The notes: generated by a model from the letters alone, not told the origin. A DNA stretch of 64,000 nucleotides from Saururus chinensis (GCA_035235625.1 CP141146.1:28328501-28392500), one strand, 5' to 3'; shown: positions 21,691 through 32,130, numbered from the stretch's first letter. Made by a program: numbers and translations.

Positions 21691-22688
21691 TTTTTGTTGT
21701 CGTGACATTTCATGAATCATGAAAATGATATGTAAACTATGGATTAATCATGGTTAATCGAGGTTTCTATGGTTGTTGAATTAGTCGCATTGGAGGTTTA
21801 TTGAAACGTTTTATGCCCAAAAGGGTAGGGTTTTATGTCTAATGGACGGGGTTTTACATCTGGAAAGACGTGTTATTCCTCCACCAGGTTGAGATGGTTG
21901 AGACTATTTATTTATTGAGACTTCTGGAGTTTGCTCCAGGCTGGTCATAGCCATTTGCACTGACGTGACTAGAGATTTCTAGTATTTTCAGTATTTGGAA
22001 TGTGAGGTTCATGCATCATGTATCAGGTAACAAGTAAAAGTATTTCTTGTTACTCTGATTTTTATCATATTGAGACTTATTTTGGATGCAATTCTGATAT
22101 TAAATTACACTAGATTGTTGTGAATGACTTTTTGATGAACTTCTAAGATTAAATCTAAGATTGTTGTGTATGGATATATTATGAATATTGACACGTGTTT
22201 AGGGTGTTAATGTAAATATTTTTAAAGCCTTACTGAGTTTATACTCACCCTTTCTTTGTTTTGTTTTGGGAATCCTTCGGGATCCCTTGCGTGATTGTGT
22301 CATGTAGGTGCTCATGATGAATTATATTGCCAACACGACGAGAACTAAAGATATGCTAAGCGGGGGATATGTGTCTCCTAAGGAATAGTTAGGAGTGAAT
22401 AAATGATGGAAAATTAAAGAAATATCATATAATATTGATAGCATTTAATTTTCAGTTATGATAGATTTACTTCCATAGTTTAAGGCATATCCTTATATCT
22501 TTGTCTCAGGATTTTGTATATTGAATGCTTAATCTTAGTTATCATAAAAAGTAGTTAAATTTCCTTTTTACATTATTCTTTGGATATTTTTTGGACAAAG
22601 CGATGGCTCGGTTGTGCATTCCAATCTAATCCAGGGTTGGGTTAGCAGTTGTCGCATCTTCTTGCCAGTTTTGGGTCAGGAGGCATGA

Positions 22689-23407
22689 CTAGTTTGCTCC
22701 ATTGGTTTGTAATTTTCAATCCTCATTTCTTCATTTTAATATTTTAACTCTCTTTTATTAATTTTTGTACGTAGTAGCACCAATGTTCAACTCTTGTCTC
22801 CTTCCTCATGAATCTCTCAAGGCCCTTCTTATTTAAGAGAGACAATTTTGTTCAGACTCTAATAAAGGCATAGTTCTCATTTTTTGACCCACTTAAGCTA
22901 GAATCTATGTTCATTTTCTCCAAAAATAAATAAATAAATGAAAAGCTCAAAAAGATTATGCCGATGCATTTTTCTGAGATGATATTTTTCTCAATTTATT
23001 TTTGTAGGGCTGGTCTTTTTCTAAATCCTCTTTACTTGCATCATTTTATTTTTATTTTTTCTTTTATTTTCATGAGTTTTTTCCATATTGCCTAGCTGAA
23101 GAATGAAAATTTTCATATTCCCTTGATTTTAAACACAAATGCCATATGACTTGTTTATGGACAAAATTGCCCTTAGGTTTCCACTATCCCATATGTAATA
23201 AAATAAATGAACACCGGAATAGTGTTGCATTTTTCCGGTGCGTGGGATTCATCGGTGGACAACGGAAGTTGCCGGAGAGAGGTGATTGGCAGCGAATCCC
23301 CGACGAGCATCGTTCAGCAAGAAAAAAATATTTTTTGACACCGCAGGAGTTGTTTGAAGGCTCCAAATATTGCATTTCACATATTCAATCCCCCCTTTAC
23401 ACCGATT
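22689..23407. other. Leader side of the MULE, no coding exon identified
   Basis: AT-rich up to about 23140. The following block 23190-23400 is less AT-rich (ACCGGAATAGTG, GGTGGACAACGGAAG, CCGGAGAGAGG) and could be the transposase gene's promoter or 5' untranslated region. I found no terminal inverted repeat, so the left end of the MULE is not fixed. Confidence 0.35.
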
Positions 23408-23847
23408 ATGGATAGGATCAATATTTACATACATTACAACGGAGAGGTAGGCAATGATGCCATGTATATTGGTGGACTGACACAGTTGATCAACAATGAT
23501 CGGTTGGTGAGGTTCGGCGAGCTGCTTCAAGTCAAAGCACGACTTGCTATAAATGGTAATGTCACTTTGAAGTATTTAATTCTATCTTCACAATCATCCA
23601 TGATATATGAATTACAAGACGATGAGTACCTCCAATCAGTGTTCTCCATTCATAAGAAGGCGAATAAGGAGGTGTTATCATTGTATGCCTAGATGAAAGA
23701 GCCCGACAACGGTGACAAATCACCATCCATAGAAAGGAACCAGGCAGTCAATAGAGCTAAATCACTGGTTGTAATGGCTCAACCCAGCTCTAATGTTGGA
23801 TTTCATACCAGAGTTAATGAAACACATTTCGCATTTGAAACTGTCAG

Positions 23848-24153
23848 GTAACATTGAATCTTTAGATTACACGTGATTGGACTTTATCGTATACTCGAGC
23901 ACACAATATTGCCCATATTGTGTTAAGTTCAAATCATATCATGTGAAGAAAGAAACACGATTTATAATATATCACGTTAGTAATTATATGACTTACACAT
24001 GCGATATATCAATTATGATTTTCATGGTAGATGTAATAACACGACATGCATGCATATCGTGTTTTTGATAACACATGATTTGAATTGTAAGCGTGTAATT
24101 GAATACAGATTGAGTGATGTCACATTTTTTTAACACGATAATGTGCAATATAG
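23848..24153 (+). repeat. MULE transposase intron 1: hairpin array
   Basis: A 306-bp GT-AG intron filled with TCGTGT-N8-ACACGA-type palindromes, for example TCGTATACTCGAGCACACAA at 23887, TCACGTTAGTAATTATATGA at 23972 and TCGTGTTTTTGATAACACAT at 24057. Neighbouring copies start about 31 bp apart (23887/23918 and 23941/23972). The adjoining exons lack the unit. Confidence 0.75.
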
Positions 24154-24960
24154 ATTGAGAGAAGCGGGAAACTTGCCCTTAAAAAATCTATTTCAATCTT
24201 CTTTCACCTATCCAATGACTACACAACCTGGGATAGAAGTCAATCAGAATAGATCAGAGGAATTGCCGCCAACAATGGGTGGGAGAAGGACTTCATTTGA
24301 TAACTATGAACCTCCATACAGCCCTTGTAATTAGATGGTGAAGAAGGTCAAGAACTTGAAAATATGTAGAGTGATGATCAATGGTACGATAATGATATAG
24401 GTTACATGGAAAGTATGTCTGACCATGAAGAATTTGGAAACAACGAGGTCCCCAGTAACGCCGACATTGAGATAGAGGCAGAGTGGGATACAATCAATGG
24501 TTTAAACATGTTGGAACTAAATATTGGTGAAGGCCAGCAAATGACAGACAATTTGCAAGCAAAGGATTACTGAAAGCTCCTCGAATTGGGTGCATGTTTT
24601 CTTATCCTGTTGCAATTTAAGAGGGTCTTGATCTACTTTGTATTAAAGGTGAATTTCACATATTGTGTTGTGGATGAAAATAGGAATACCTACGCCAAAA
24701 AGTGCTCCAATAATTCTTGTGACTGGTACATAAGGGCATCAAATATAGGAGATCATATGACTATCACAAGGTTAGTACCGAACCATTCATGTGGAACCCA
24801 AAGCAAGTCAATTGACCATCCCTAGCATCTCACCTTTGAATTGTGAGAAAATGTTATGGTCTGTTTAAAGACTCAATAGACATTACACATAAAAGCATAG
24901 CAAGTTATATTTCGAAACACTGGGGCATAACTGCAAACTACAAGAAATGCTGGCGCATAG

Positions 24961-25211
24961 GTAATGTATGAGACTAATTGAAGTGTTGATTTAGTGTCAC
25001 AATATGTTAGTCTATCATGTTAACGATAACACGCTGATAATACACTCACAATTTGTTTTCACATGACATACGTAAATATCGTGTTAACTTGAACACGATG
25101 AGTCATCATTCATGGTTTACGATCTCATGACTACAATCGATGTCGTGTGATCGGGAACAAGATGAAAGCCACTATTGTATAACCTTTACTAAAGTGTATT
25201 CGGTCATGCAG
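24961..25211 (+). repeat. MULE transposase intron 2: hairpin array
   Basis: A 251-bp GT-AG intron. Clear palindromes start at 25015 (TCATGTTAACGATAACACGC), 25079 (TCGTGTTAACTTGAACACGA) and 25143 (TCGTGTGATCGGGAACAAGA), exactly 64 bp apart. Weaker copies lie midway at 25046 and 25110, giving a step of about 32 bp. This is the clearest periodic array in the window. Confidence 0.8.
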
Positions 25212-25646
25212 GTAAAGCATTGACTGATTTAATAGATGGGGACCCAGATGGAATTTCGTGTATTCAATGACATGCCGATGGCCACCAAGTGATATGAAAA
25301 AAAGTAGGTCATCGGTTTGGATAGACAACTAACGTGCATCTCGTGTTCTTACTAAACTAGGATTTTTCATGTATTTTTAGCATTTTGTGTTACCAATGAC
25401 ACAATATAGTAGATGCTGTCTGTACGATTTCATGACCTTAGTGTCCGACGTGATATTGATAACACGATATTAGGAATTAGTTTTGATATCGCATTATCTG
25501 GGTCACAAGAGTGGTACATATCGTCTTGTCAAGTAGCATCAAGTACTAACGAAACGATTGTATGCTAAATTAACATGATAGCTATATTGATCGTATGTTT
25601 GGACACATGAGGGAAGACATGCTACCCGAACATCCTAGTTTGGCTT

Positions 25647-25766
25647 GAACCTTCTCATTTGGGCTGCCTCGCCTATCAGTTCGGAGACGATAGAACATTC
25701 TGGTGCGGCCGAACCTTCTGGTTCAGGCTGCCTAGCCTGTCGGTTCGGAGTCATAGGAACCTTCTC
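25647..25766. repeat. Tandem repeat, 64-bp unit
   Basis: GAACCTTCT...GGCTGCCT-GCCT-TC-GTTCGGAG begins at 25647 and again at 25711, with a third partial copy (GGAACCTTCTCGATCC) at about 25756. It is more GC-rich than its surroundings. Confidence 0.65.
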
Positions 25767-25834
25767 GATCCTGGCTAACTATATATTAGGGTTAGGGTTT
25801 GGAGAACGCTGACACACTAATCATCGGCGGTGCA

Positions 25835-26168
25835 ATGGAGCATTCTAGATATTGCTTTAGTGTTGGATGGTGAATCGTCCCCCATCAGATACGGTCCTCA
25901 CCTGCATTTGATGGAGGGAATGATTCACTACTAGGCATTATTTCAATGTCGTGAATGCTCCATCACTTTTTATCTTATTGGTCCTCACCAGTTATATTTC
26001 AATGTCCTGAGACGGAGCATTCTGGATATTGCTTTAGTGTCAAATTGTGAATCGTCCCCCATCAGATGTGGTCGTCACCTACATCTGATGGCAGACATTA
26101 ATCACTACTAGGCATTATTTCAATGTCACGAATATTTCGTCACATTTTATCTGATTGGTCCTCACCAG
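25835..26168. repeat. Two tandem foldback units, 177-bp period
   Basis: Unit 1 (25835-25991) and unit 2 (about 26012-26168) share GGAGCATTCT-GATATTGCTTTAGTG, GTGAATCGTCCCCCATCAGAT, CACTACTAGGCATTATTTCA and TTGGTCCTCACCAG. Each is also an imperfect hairpin: in unit 1 ATGGAGCATTC (25835) pairs with GAATGCTCCAT (25953-25963), and GTGAATCGTCCCCCATCAGAT pairs with the ATTTGATGGAGGGAATGATTCA side. It resembles a small foldback transposon duplicated in tandem. Confidence 0.65.
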
Positions 26169-26705
26169 CCTCTGAAGTGGTCATTCAATTCGTTATTTAA
26201 TATTGGTTTTTTTAATGTTCTGTAATGATATAGAGATCGTACGTTTGGATACACGACTAACGGGCTAATCGTCTTTGTAATAGCACAATAAAGATTTATT
26301 TAAGGGCATCATTTTGTGGGACCAATGATACGATATACTAGATGTCGTTTGAATGATAACACGACCTAACTAACAATCGCGATATCTATAATAAGTTGGG
26401 CTAAAGTTTTGTTCCTTATCACATTTTCTGGGACACGAAAATGGTACATATCATTTGATCGAATACACGACATCATCAACGGTCGGCTGTATCCAAGTAA
26501 TAACATGGTGATCGTATGCTTACTAACATGATCTCAAATTGACCATAAGTTCAGACACACGATTGAATGGGGCTTCGTTTAAAAACAAACACGATAACAA
26601 GATGTAGTTCAGTTCCAACGGAAAATTACACAATATGGCATAAAAAACAAAGTTGTCAATCAATTATGTTTCACCAGTAAATAATGTAAAATGTCAATTG
26701 TCTAA

Positions 26706-27195
26706 TTACAATTCATCTGGATCCAGATCAAATTTCGTGTCGATTTGGGCCCAAAGAATAGCATCACAGATCTTAGGCCTAACCAAGCCTATTATCTCCA
26801 TTTGTTTAAAATCAGGCTGAGGATGCCCCCTTCCATCTTCGCTATGTAGTACATGAGGAAGACACCACAATCTTCATTTGTTTCTTGATACGAGCATTTG
26901 CTGATCTTAGTCATTGGCCACTTTGTTCCACCCTTTATGCAAAGGGCCTTCTCCATTCCCTGTCAAACACATTTCCTTACCTTGTCCACATCTGCAAAGT
27001 GGTGACCGTGTTCACCCTTTAGTGGGTTGTACCACCTAAACCTCTTCTCCCTGCATTGGACAATAAGCAGGAGAAAGTGGCCGCCCCAATGTTAAAATAG
27101 TGCTGAATGGCGAACTTGCCGAAAATATAGTTGGGGCAGGTGCCTGGATGTCTCAAATTGTGTTCCTCAAGTAGTTGGAAGAAGACGTCTATCAC
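26706..27195 (-). pseudogene. ULP1-like cysteine protease (C48) C-terminal exon of the MULE
   Basis: ULP1-type proteases cleave SUMO or related conjugates, and captured copies are known in some plant MULEs (Kaonashi type). After an AG acceptor at 27197-27196 the minus strand reads VIDVFFQLLEEHNLRHPG...FGKFAIQHYFNIG, then a frameshift, then GHFLLLIVQCREKRFRWYNPLKG (the His box and the following Asp-region box, here Asn), a TGA, and finally CSYQETNEDCGVFLMYYI with the Gln and nucleophile Cys. It ends at TAA 26708-26706 after LDPDEL. One frameshift and one stop (likely CGA to TGA) kill the frame. Upstream exons lie beyond C2 at 32662-34501 and beyond the Athila element at 49713-50210. Confidence 0.75.
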
Positions 27196-27343
27196 CTACA
27201 ACAATCCAATCGTGTTAGTCATGACACGATGATCGACAGATCGTGACATTCATCATACAATAAGTGAGTATATCTTGAGACTGATAACATGACAAATTTA
27301 CAAGTCGTGTATTAACCTACACGCTATGCATACATCAACAATT
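27196..27343 (-). repeat. Last intron of the ULP1-like gene, part downstream of the C2 insertion
   Basis: 3' part of an intron split by C2; the other part is 32509-32662, and together they make about 302 bp. It contains TCGTGTTAGTCATGACACGA at 27210-27229 and TCGTGTATTAACCTACACGC near 27304, the same N8 palindrome as in the other introns. Confidence 0.75.
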
Positions 27344-27690
27344 TGTTGTGCACGATCCCCCAGACTTTACTTTATTTCTTTTACTTCTTTGTATTAGAAG
27401 TATTTTCCTTTGTAATAGCGTAGTATTTGTATGTTATTTGATTATGTAAATCGTTATTGGTTCAGTTAGTGGCCCCAGACTAGCCTAGCCCACTAACTGG
27501 TGTGTTTGCCTAGGGAACTGAGCCAACCCATTGGGACTTGGTGCGACTCCCTAGGTGACTAGTCATCTCCTATAAGGGGCAAACTCCTTCTTTTAAGGTT
27601 ATGCAATTAAGGTTATTAAGCACTTCTCCCCTTTCTTCCTTGTTTCTCCCCTTTTTCTATGCGAATCGCCTTGATATCGATTGTGCCTAC
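27344..27690 (+). repeat. 5' LTR of C2, 3' end lost
   Basis: Starts TGTTGTGCACGATCCCCCAG and aligns to 32131-32503 for about 347 bp. The final ACATTGGGCACATCA of the other LTR is missing here. Confidence 0.88.
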
Positions 27691-28760
27691 GCGAATCTCC
27701 TTGACGGTTGCACAGATCCAAGTAACACAGCCAGCGCTGGCAGCACCTCTTCTCGCCAGACCTCAGGCCGCCCCCATGGAAGTTGGGGAACCCTCCCAGG
27801 GTCCCGAGGGGCGCGGCCCTGGCCTCCAGACCACGGCGAATGCAGTCTTAGCGCAAAACCAAGCGCCCCTACCCTTCATGCTGGCCAAACACACTGTTGA
27901 CGGGCGGCGCCAGGCCTGGGTTCCGTGAGGCCCTCCAGGTGTTCGGGAGAATGCCCCAGTGGTTCTGCCCCCCAGGAACTTGTTTCATGAGATGGATGAA
28001 GACTGGGAGGAGTACCCGGGCCCTCACTGTGGTCCTCGAGGAGGGGCTGAACCTTGTTTGGCCCGCCTATAGTTCCCACGTTACAATGGGGATGACAACC
28101 CAGTGGAGTGGCTATACAAGGCTCAAAAATTCTTTGCATACTAGGGCACATAGTTAGAGGCTGAACGACTGCACATCGCTGCATTCCATCTGGATGGAGA
28201 TGCTTTTGTATGGTTTCAGAGCTTCGAGAAGGAGATCCGCTATCCCTCTTGGGCCACCTTCTCCGACGAGCTTTGTATTCAGTTTGGCCCGAATGAGTTC
28301 TAGGACTTCAACGAGATGCTCTCCACCCTGCGTCAGACCACCACTGTCCGTGCCTATTACAGGGAGTTTATGAAGGTGGCCAACCGCCTCCCTGACTGGC
28401 CGGTGGCTGCTTTGGTGGGCATGTTCAAGCGCAGCCTCAAGCCTGAGATTTCGGAAGAGCTGTGGCATTTTCCTTGTGCCAACATAAGGGACATAGTACG
28501 CCATGCTCGCATCGAGGAGGAGAAACTAGCCTAGGCAGCGTGCGGGGGGGAGGGGGGGGGGCGGCAGCTTGGGCCTTTGCCTTGGCTTGCCCTTAGCGCC
28601 AACCCCTTGGCCGTGCCCACCAATAGCTTGGTAGCTGGCCGCCCTAGTAGGCCCAATTGTTGCCACCTCACGCCGACCTAGATGGAGGAACTTCGTTCTA
28701 AGGGGCTATGTTTTCGCTGAGACGAGAAATTTGTCCCCAGGCACCGTTGTTCTGTCAAGG
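27691..28760 (+). pseudogene. C2 gag, broken
   Basis: A possible start at 27776 (MEVGEPSQGPEG) reads to a stop at about 27926. Capsid text then continues in pieces: RYNGDDNPVEWLYKAQKF, AFHLDGDAFVWFQSFEKE, DELCIQFGPNEF-stop-DFNEMLSTLRQTTTVRAYY and WPVAALVGMFKRSLKPEIS to 28534. A run of G residues at about 28544-28562 shifts the frame. The zinc knuckle near 28705-28755 reads CFR-stop-DEKF, so the second Cys codon is TGA. Confidence 0.8.
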
Positions 28761-28771
28761 GCAGCCTTCTA

Positions 28772-29278
28772 GTGGAGGAGGTGGATGATGATGGAGAGGG
28801 GGTAGACGACTTTGCTTCGTTTGTGGCTGAGGATGTGCTACCCGAGATTTCTATCCATGCCTTCTCGGGGGCATTTACTCCATGCACGATGCGAGTCCAA
28901 GGTTACCTCAAGCAGCAACAAGTGGCTATTTTGATTGACAGTGGGTCTACCCATAATTTCATTAACGACAAGGTAGCCCATCGGCTAGGCTGTTTTGTCT
29001 CTGATTCGAAGCCCTTTGACAGGCTGATTGGCGATGGAAAGCACCTCAGGAGCACCAGGGTGTGTGCACAGGTTACGCTCTTTGTACAGGGCCACACATT
29101 CGTCACCGACCTCTTCTTGCTGCCTACGAAGGGGACGGATGGTGTGTTAGGCATGCAGTGGCTTCAGGAGCTCAACGATGTGGTCTGGAACTTTTGTGAC
29201 CTATTGATGGACTTCGAGCTTGAGGGGCAGTGGGTTCGGCTTGAAGGCTCTAGGCCGGGCACCCTTCTCTCCGCCTAG
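28772..29278 (+). pseudogene. C2 retropepsin-like protease piece, active-site loop intact
   Basis: 168 codons open. The loop VAILIDSGSTHNFINDKVAHRLG has the catalytic Asp, and GVLGMQWLQELNDV is the second block. Start and stop are boundaries of decay, not real ends: in the living element it would be part of a gag-pol polyprotein. The sequence to RT (29279-29384) has stops and appears shortened. Confidence 0.85.
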
Positions 29279-29384
29279 CCTTCGAGTTCTTTTTTCCGAT
29301 TCACCCCCCAAGGACTTGTTCACTGAGCCGTAGGGTCTCCCTCCCGTCTGGCCTCACGACCATCAGATTCCCATCATCCTTGGA

Positions 29385-30623
29385 GTGCCGCTGGCCAATG
29401 TTCGCCCTTACCGTTACCCTCACATACAAAAATCAGAGATTGAGCGTCTCGTAGCGGACATGCTTCAGTCTGGGATCATCCGCCCTAGCACGAGTTCCTA
29501 CTCGTCTCCGGTGTTACTTGTTCAGAAAAAGGACGGTACATGGAGGTTCTGTGTCGACTACCGCGCCCTGAATGCAATCACTGTCAAAGACAAATATCCC
29601 ATACCAGTGATTGAGGAGTTGTTGGACGAGCTGACAGGTTCCATGGTCTTCAGTAAACTCGACCTTCGTTTGGGTTACCATAAGATTCAGGTGCAGCCCG
29701 CCGATGTGCACAAGACCGCCTTCTGGATGCAGATGGCCATTTTGAGTTCCTCGTCATGCTGTTTTGGGCTGACATACACCCCCTCCACATTCCAAAGCCT
29801 CATGAACGATCTCTTTAGGCCATTCCTTCACCGCTATATATTGGTTTTCTTTGATGATATCTTGGTGTACAGCAGGTCATGGGCAGAGCACTTGACGCAT
29901 CTCAGGTTGGTCTTCTCTATTCTACGAGATAATTCCTTATTTCTTAAACATTCGAAGTGCTCCTTTGGCAGCCCGCGGGTTGATTATTTAGGCCATATTA
30001 TTTCAGGGAACGGCATTGCCATGGATCCAGCAAAGGTGACCGCCATGTTATCTTGGCTACCACCAATAAGCGTCCGGGCGCTCTCTGGTTTTCTAGGCCT
30101 CACTGGTTACTATCGGCGGTTCATCAGTCGGTATGGGGAGTTGGCTCGGCCTCTCACAGAGCTGCTCAAGAAAGGGGCTTTTGATTGGAATGCGGCTGCC
30201 CAAGAGGCATTTGAGGGGCTGAATCAGGCTTTGGGCACCGCCCCAGTCTTGATCTTGCTTGATTTCAGCCTACTGTTTGTGGTGGAGACGGACGCGTCGG
30301 ATGCTGGGCTTGGGGTGGTTCTTCTACAAGATGAATGCCCCATTGCTTACTTCAGCAAGGCCTTGGCTGGCCGCTCTTTGTCCGTGTCCGTGTATGAGAA
30401 AGAAATGTTGGCAATCGTCCTCGCTGTCGACAAGTGGCGGCCTTACTTACTTGGCCACCAGTTCCTGATTCGCACAGACCACCATCCCCTGAAGTATTTC
30501 TTGGAATAGCGGGTGTCCACTCCGTCTCAGCAGCGGTGGGTAAGCAAACTACTTGGATATGATTATGAGGTCGTTTACAAGAAGGGTTCTGAGAACACCG
30601 TGGCCGACGCACTCTCTCGCAGC
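29385..30623 (+). pseudogene. C2 reverse transcriptase and RNase H, long open piece
   Basis: 374 open codons from the RT fingers (VRPYRYPHIQKSEIERLVADM) to FLE at 30509. FSKLDLRLGYHKI and [10 protein letters not shown], the palm aspartates, are intact. RNase H shows VVETDASDAGLGVVLL, EKEMLAIVLAVDKW and FLIRTDHHPLKYFLE. About 16 codons after HKTAF are read out of frame (a one-base loss near 29731, a one-base gain near 29762), restored downstream. A TAG at 30507-30509 sits where relatives have Gln, and RNase H continues to DALSRS near 30620. Confidence 0.88.
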
Positions 30624-32100
30624 CCTCTCCCGGGCTCTTGCTTGGCTTTCTCTACCTTATCTTGTCCATTTATTGATGAGTTGAAGCAGGCCTACCTTGA
30701 TGATTCTTCGACGCAAGCTGTGATTGCCACCCTCCAGACCAACCCTGTTGCCCAACCCTTCTATGTATGGCGGGATGCCCTTCTTTTTTGGAAGGACCAT
30801 TTGTGGGTACCCGATGTAGCTGATCGTTGCCGCCGTATTATTTCCCACTTCCACGACTCTTCAGTGGCCAGTCATGAGGGGGCTTTCCGCACCTATAAGC
30901 GGATCAGCCGGAGCTTCTTATGGCTGGGTATTCACCGGGCTGTCCAAGAGTATGTGGCTGCTATTGATATTTGTCAGAGGGCCAAGGCCACCATGACTTC
31001 TCCCGTTGGTTTGTTGCAGCCCTTGCCTATTCCTGATAAGGTATGAGAGGATATCTCGATGGACATTGTGGAGGCCTAGCTTGTGGTGCAAGGTAAGTCA
31101 ATGATTATGGTTGTGGTCAACCGACTGTCCAAGTATGCTCATTTTTGTGCATTGGGACAATCCCTTCACTGCCAAGATAGTGGCTGAGATTTATGTTAGG
31201 GAGGTGGCAAATCTCCATGGTATGCCCCGCACTATTGTTTTTGATCATGACCGGATATTCATTTCTCAGTTTTGGCAGGAGTTCTTTACTTTACAGGGGA
31301 CTTCTCTCCATATGAGTACTACTTATCACCCTCAGATGGATGGTCAGACCGAGGTGGTTAATCTTTGTTTGGAGCAATATCTTCGGTGTTTCACCATGAC
31401 ACAGCCCAGCCGGTGGCTTCAGCTTCTTCCATGGGCGGAGTGATCTTATAATACCGCCTATCATATGCATGCTGGTTTTACTCCTTTTGAGGTGATGTAT
31501 GGCCATCCACCACCGATGGTCTTGTCATATGTACCTCACCAATCCTCTGTGGTAGAGGTGGACTGTATGCTCCAGACACGAGATGAGGTCCTACGTCAGC
31601 TCAAGTAGAATTTGTCTTCTGCTCAGAACCGGATGAAGCAACTTTAAGATGGCCACCATACCGATCGGGAGTTCGCAGTGGGTGACTTGGTTTATGTTTC
31701 CGTTTTGCCACAACACCAGACATCTTTGTTTCAACCTGAGCACTCCAAGCTCGCCCCCCATTTCCATGGTCCCTATGCTGTTGAGGAGCGCATTGGTCCT
31801 GTAGCTTACCGCCTTGCCTTGCCACCTGACTCCTTAGTTCACTCTGTCTTTCATGTCTCCAGGTTGCACTATTTTGTGAGTGACAAGTCTTTGGCTGCTG
31901 CTGCTTTACCACCCCCCTTGATGGGTCCAGTGCTACCGTCCGATCTTGTTCCTGCTTCGGTGCTTGAGAAGTTGCATGTTCATTTCCCTGGTCGTATTGT
32001 TACCGAGGTTTTGGTTTCTTGGCAGGGGCAGCCACGAGAAGATTCTACATGGATGCATGAGGAGGAGTTTATGGCTCGATATCCGTCTTGGTTGCCTTGA
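30624..32100 (+). pseudogene. C2 integrase with chromodomain-like tail, broken
   Basis: The N-terminal HHCC region includes IISHFHDSSVASHEGAFRTYKR and ICQRAKATMTSP. A TGA at 31044-31046, a TAG near 31077 and a shift near 31150 interrupt the core, whose Asp (SMDIVEA), Asp (IVFDHDRIF) and Glu (DGQTEVVN) are still present. The C-terminal frame 31678-32097 has GDLVYVSVLPQHQTSLFQ, the VFHVSRL block and a final TEVLVSWQGQPREDSTWMHE...YPSWLP chromodomain-like segment. Confidence 0.85.
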
Positions 32101-32130
32101 GGACAAGGCGATTAGCGGAATGTGGTGGAG

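Larger units (their letters stand above)
18284..21704. mobile_element. Non-autonomous CACTA (En/Spm) transposon
   Basis: The left end is CACTACAACAAAA and the right end is TTTTTTGTTGTCGTG, inverted repeats with one mismatch. ACA occurs on both sides (18281-18283 and 21705-21707), the 3-bp duplication expected for CACTA elements. The 3421-bp interior encodes no transposase. Both subterminal regions are packed with TTAGCGACGCTT/AAGCGTCGCTAA half-sites in both orientations, the expected transposase-binding architecture. The middle alternates GA-rich blocks, AT-rich spacers with the same palindromes, and a GC-rich island at 20317-21180. Movement would need a transposase supplied in trans. Confidence 0.92.
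16546..22688 (+). mobile_element. Probable gypsy-type LTR remnant, interrupted by a CACTA element
   Basis: The flanks of the CACTA element together look like one long gypsy LTR. The left part holds a TATA-like CATATAAATATACC near 17010 followed by leader-like text. The right part holds a terminator-like ACTGAGTTTATACTCACCCTTTC near 22235, a CATGTAGGTGCTCATGATG block near 22303, and an end reading GGTCAGGAGGCATGAC near 22687. This resembles the end of the T1 LTR (CTGAGGCATGACA). Ends and target duplication are not established. Confidence 0.35.
23408..25306 (+). pseudogene. MuDR/Mutator-type transposase remnant (mudrA-like), DDE core missing
   Basis: Three exons, 23408-23847, 24154-24960 and 25212 to about 25306, with GT-AG introns; the first junction agrees in phase. 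Exon 1 begins MDRINIYIHYNGEV and carries the PB1-like N-terminal module of plant MULE transposases (AMYIGGLTQLINNDRLVRFGELL). An in-frame TAG interrupts it at 23690-23692. Exon 2 holds an acidic linker and the MuDR-type zinc/DNA-binding block (AKKCSNNSCDWYIRAS then NHSCGT), then KSIASYISKHWGITANYKKC, with several stops. Exon 3 has KALTDLIDGD and, in another frame, MEFRVFNDMPMATK. No DDE catalytic region follows, so the protein is truncated as well as interrupted. The convergent partner is the ULP1-like gene at 26706. Confidence 0.75.
25307..26705. other. MULE spacer between convergent genes
   Basis: No coding exon. Scattered copies of the hairpin unit continue, for example TTGTGTTACCAATGACACAA at 25385-25404 and TTGTGGGACCAATGATACGA near 26314. 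Two unrelated tandem duplications lie in the middle and are listed separately. The transposase catalytic exons expected here are absent. Confidence 0.55.
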
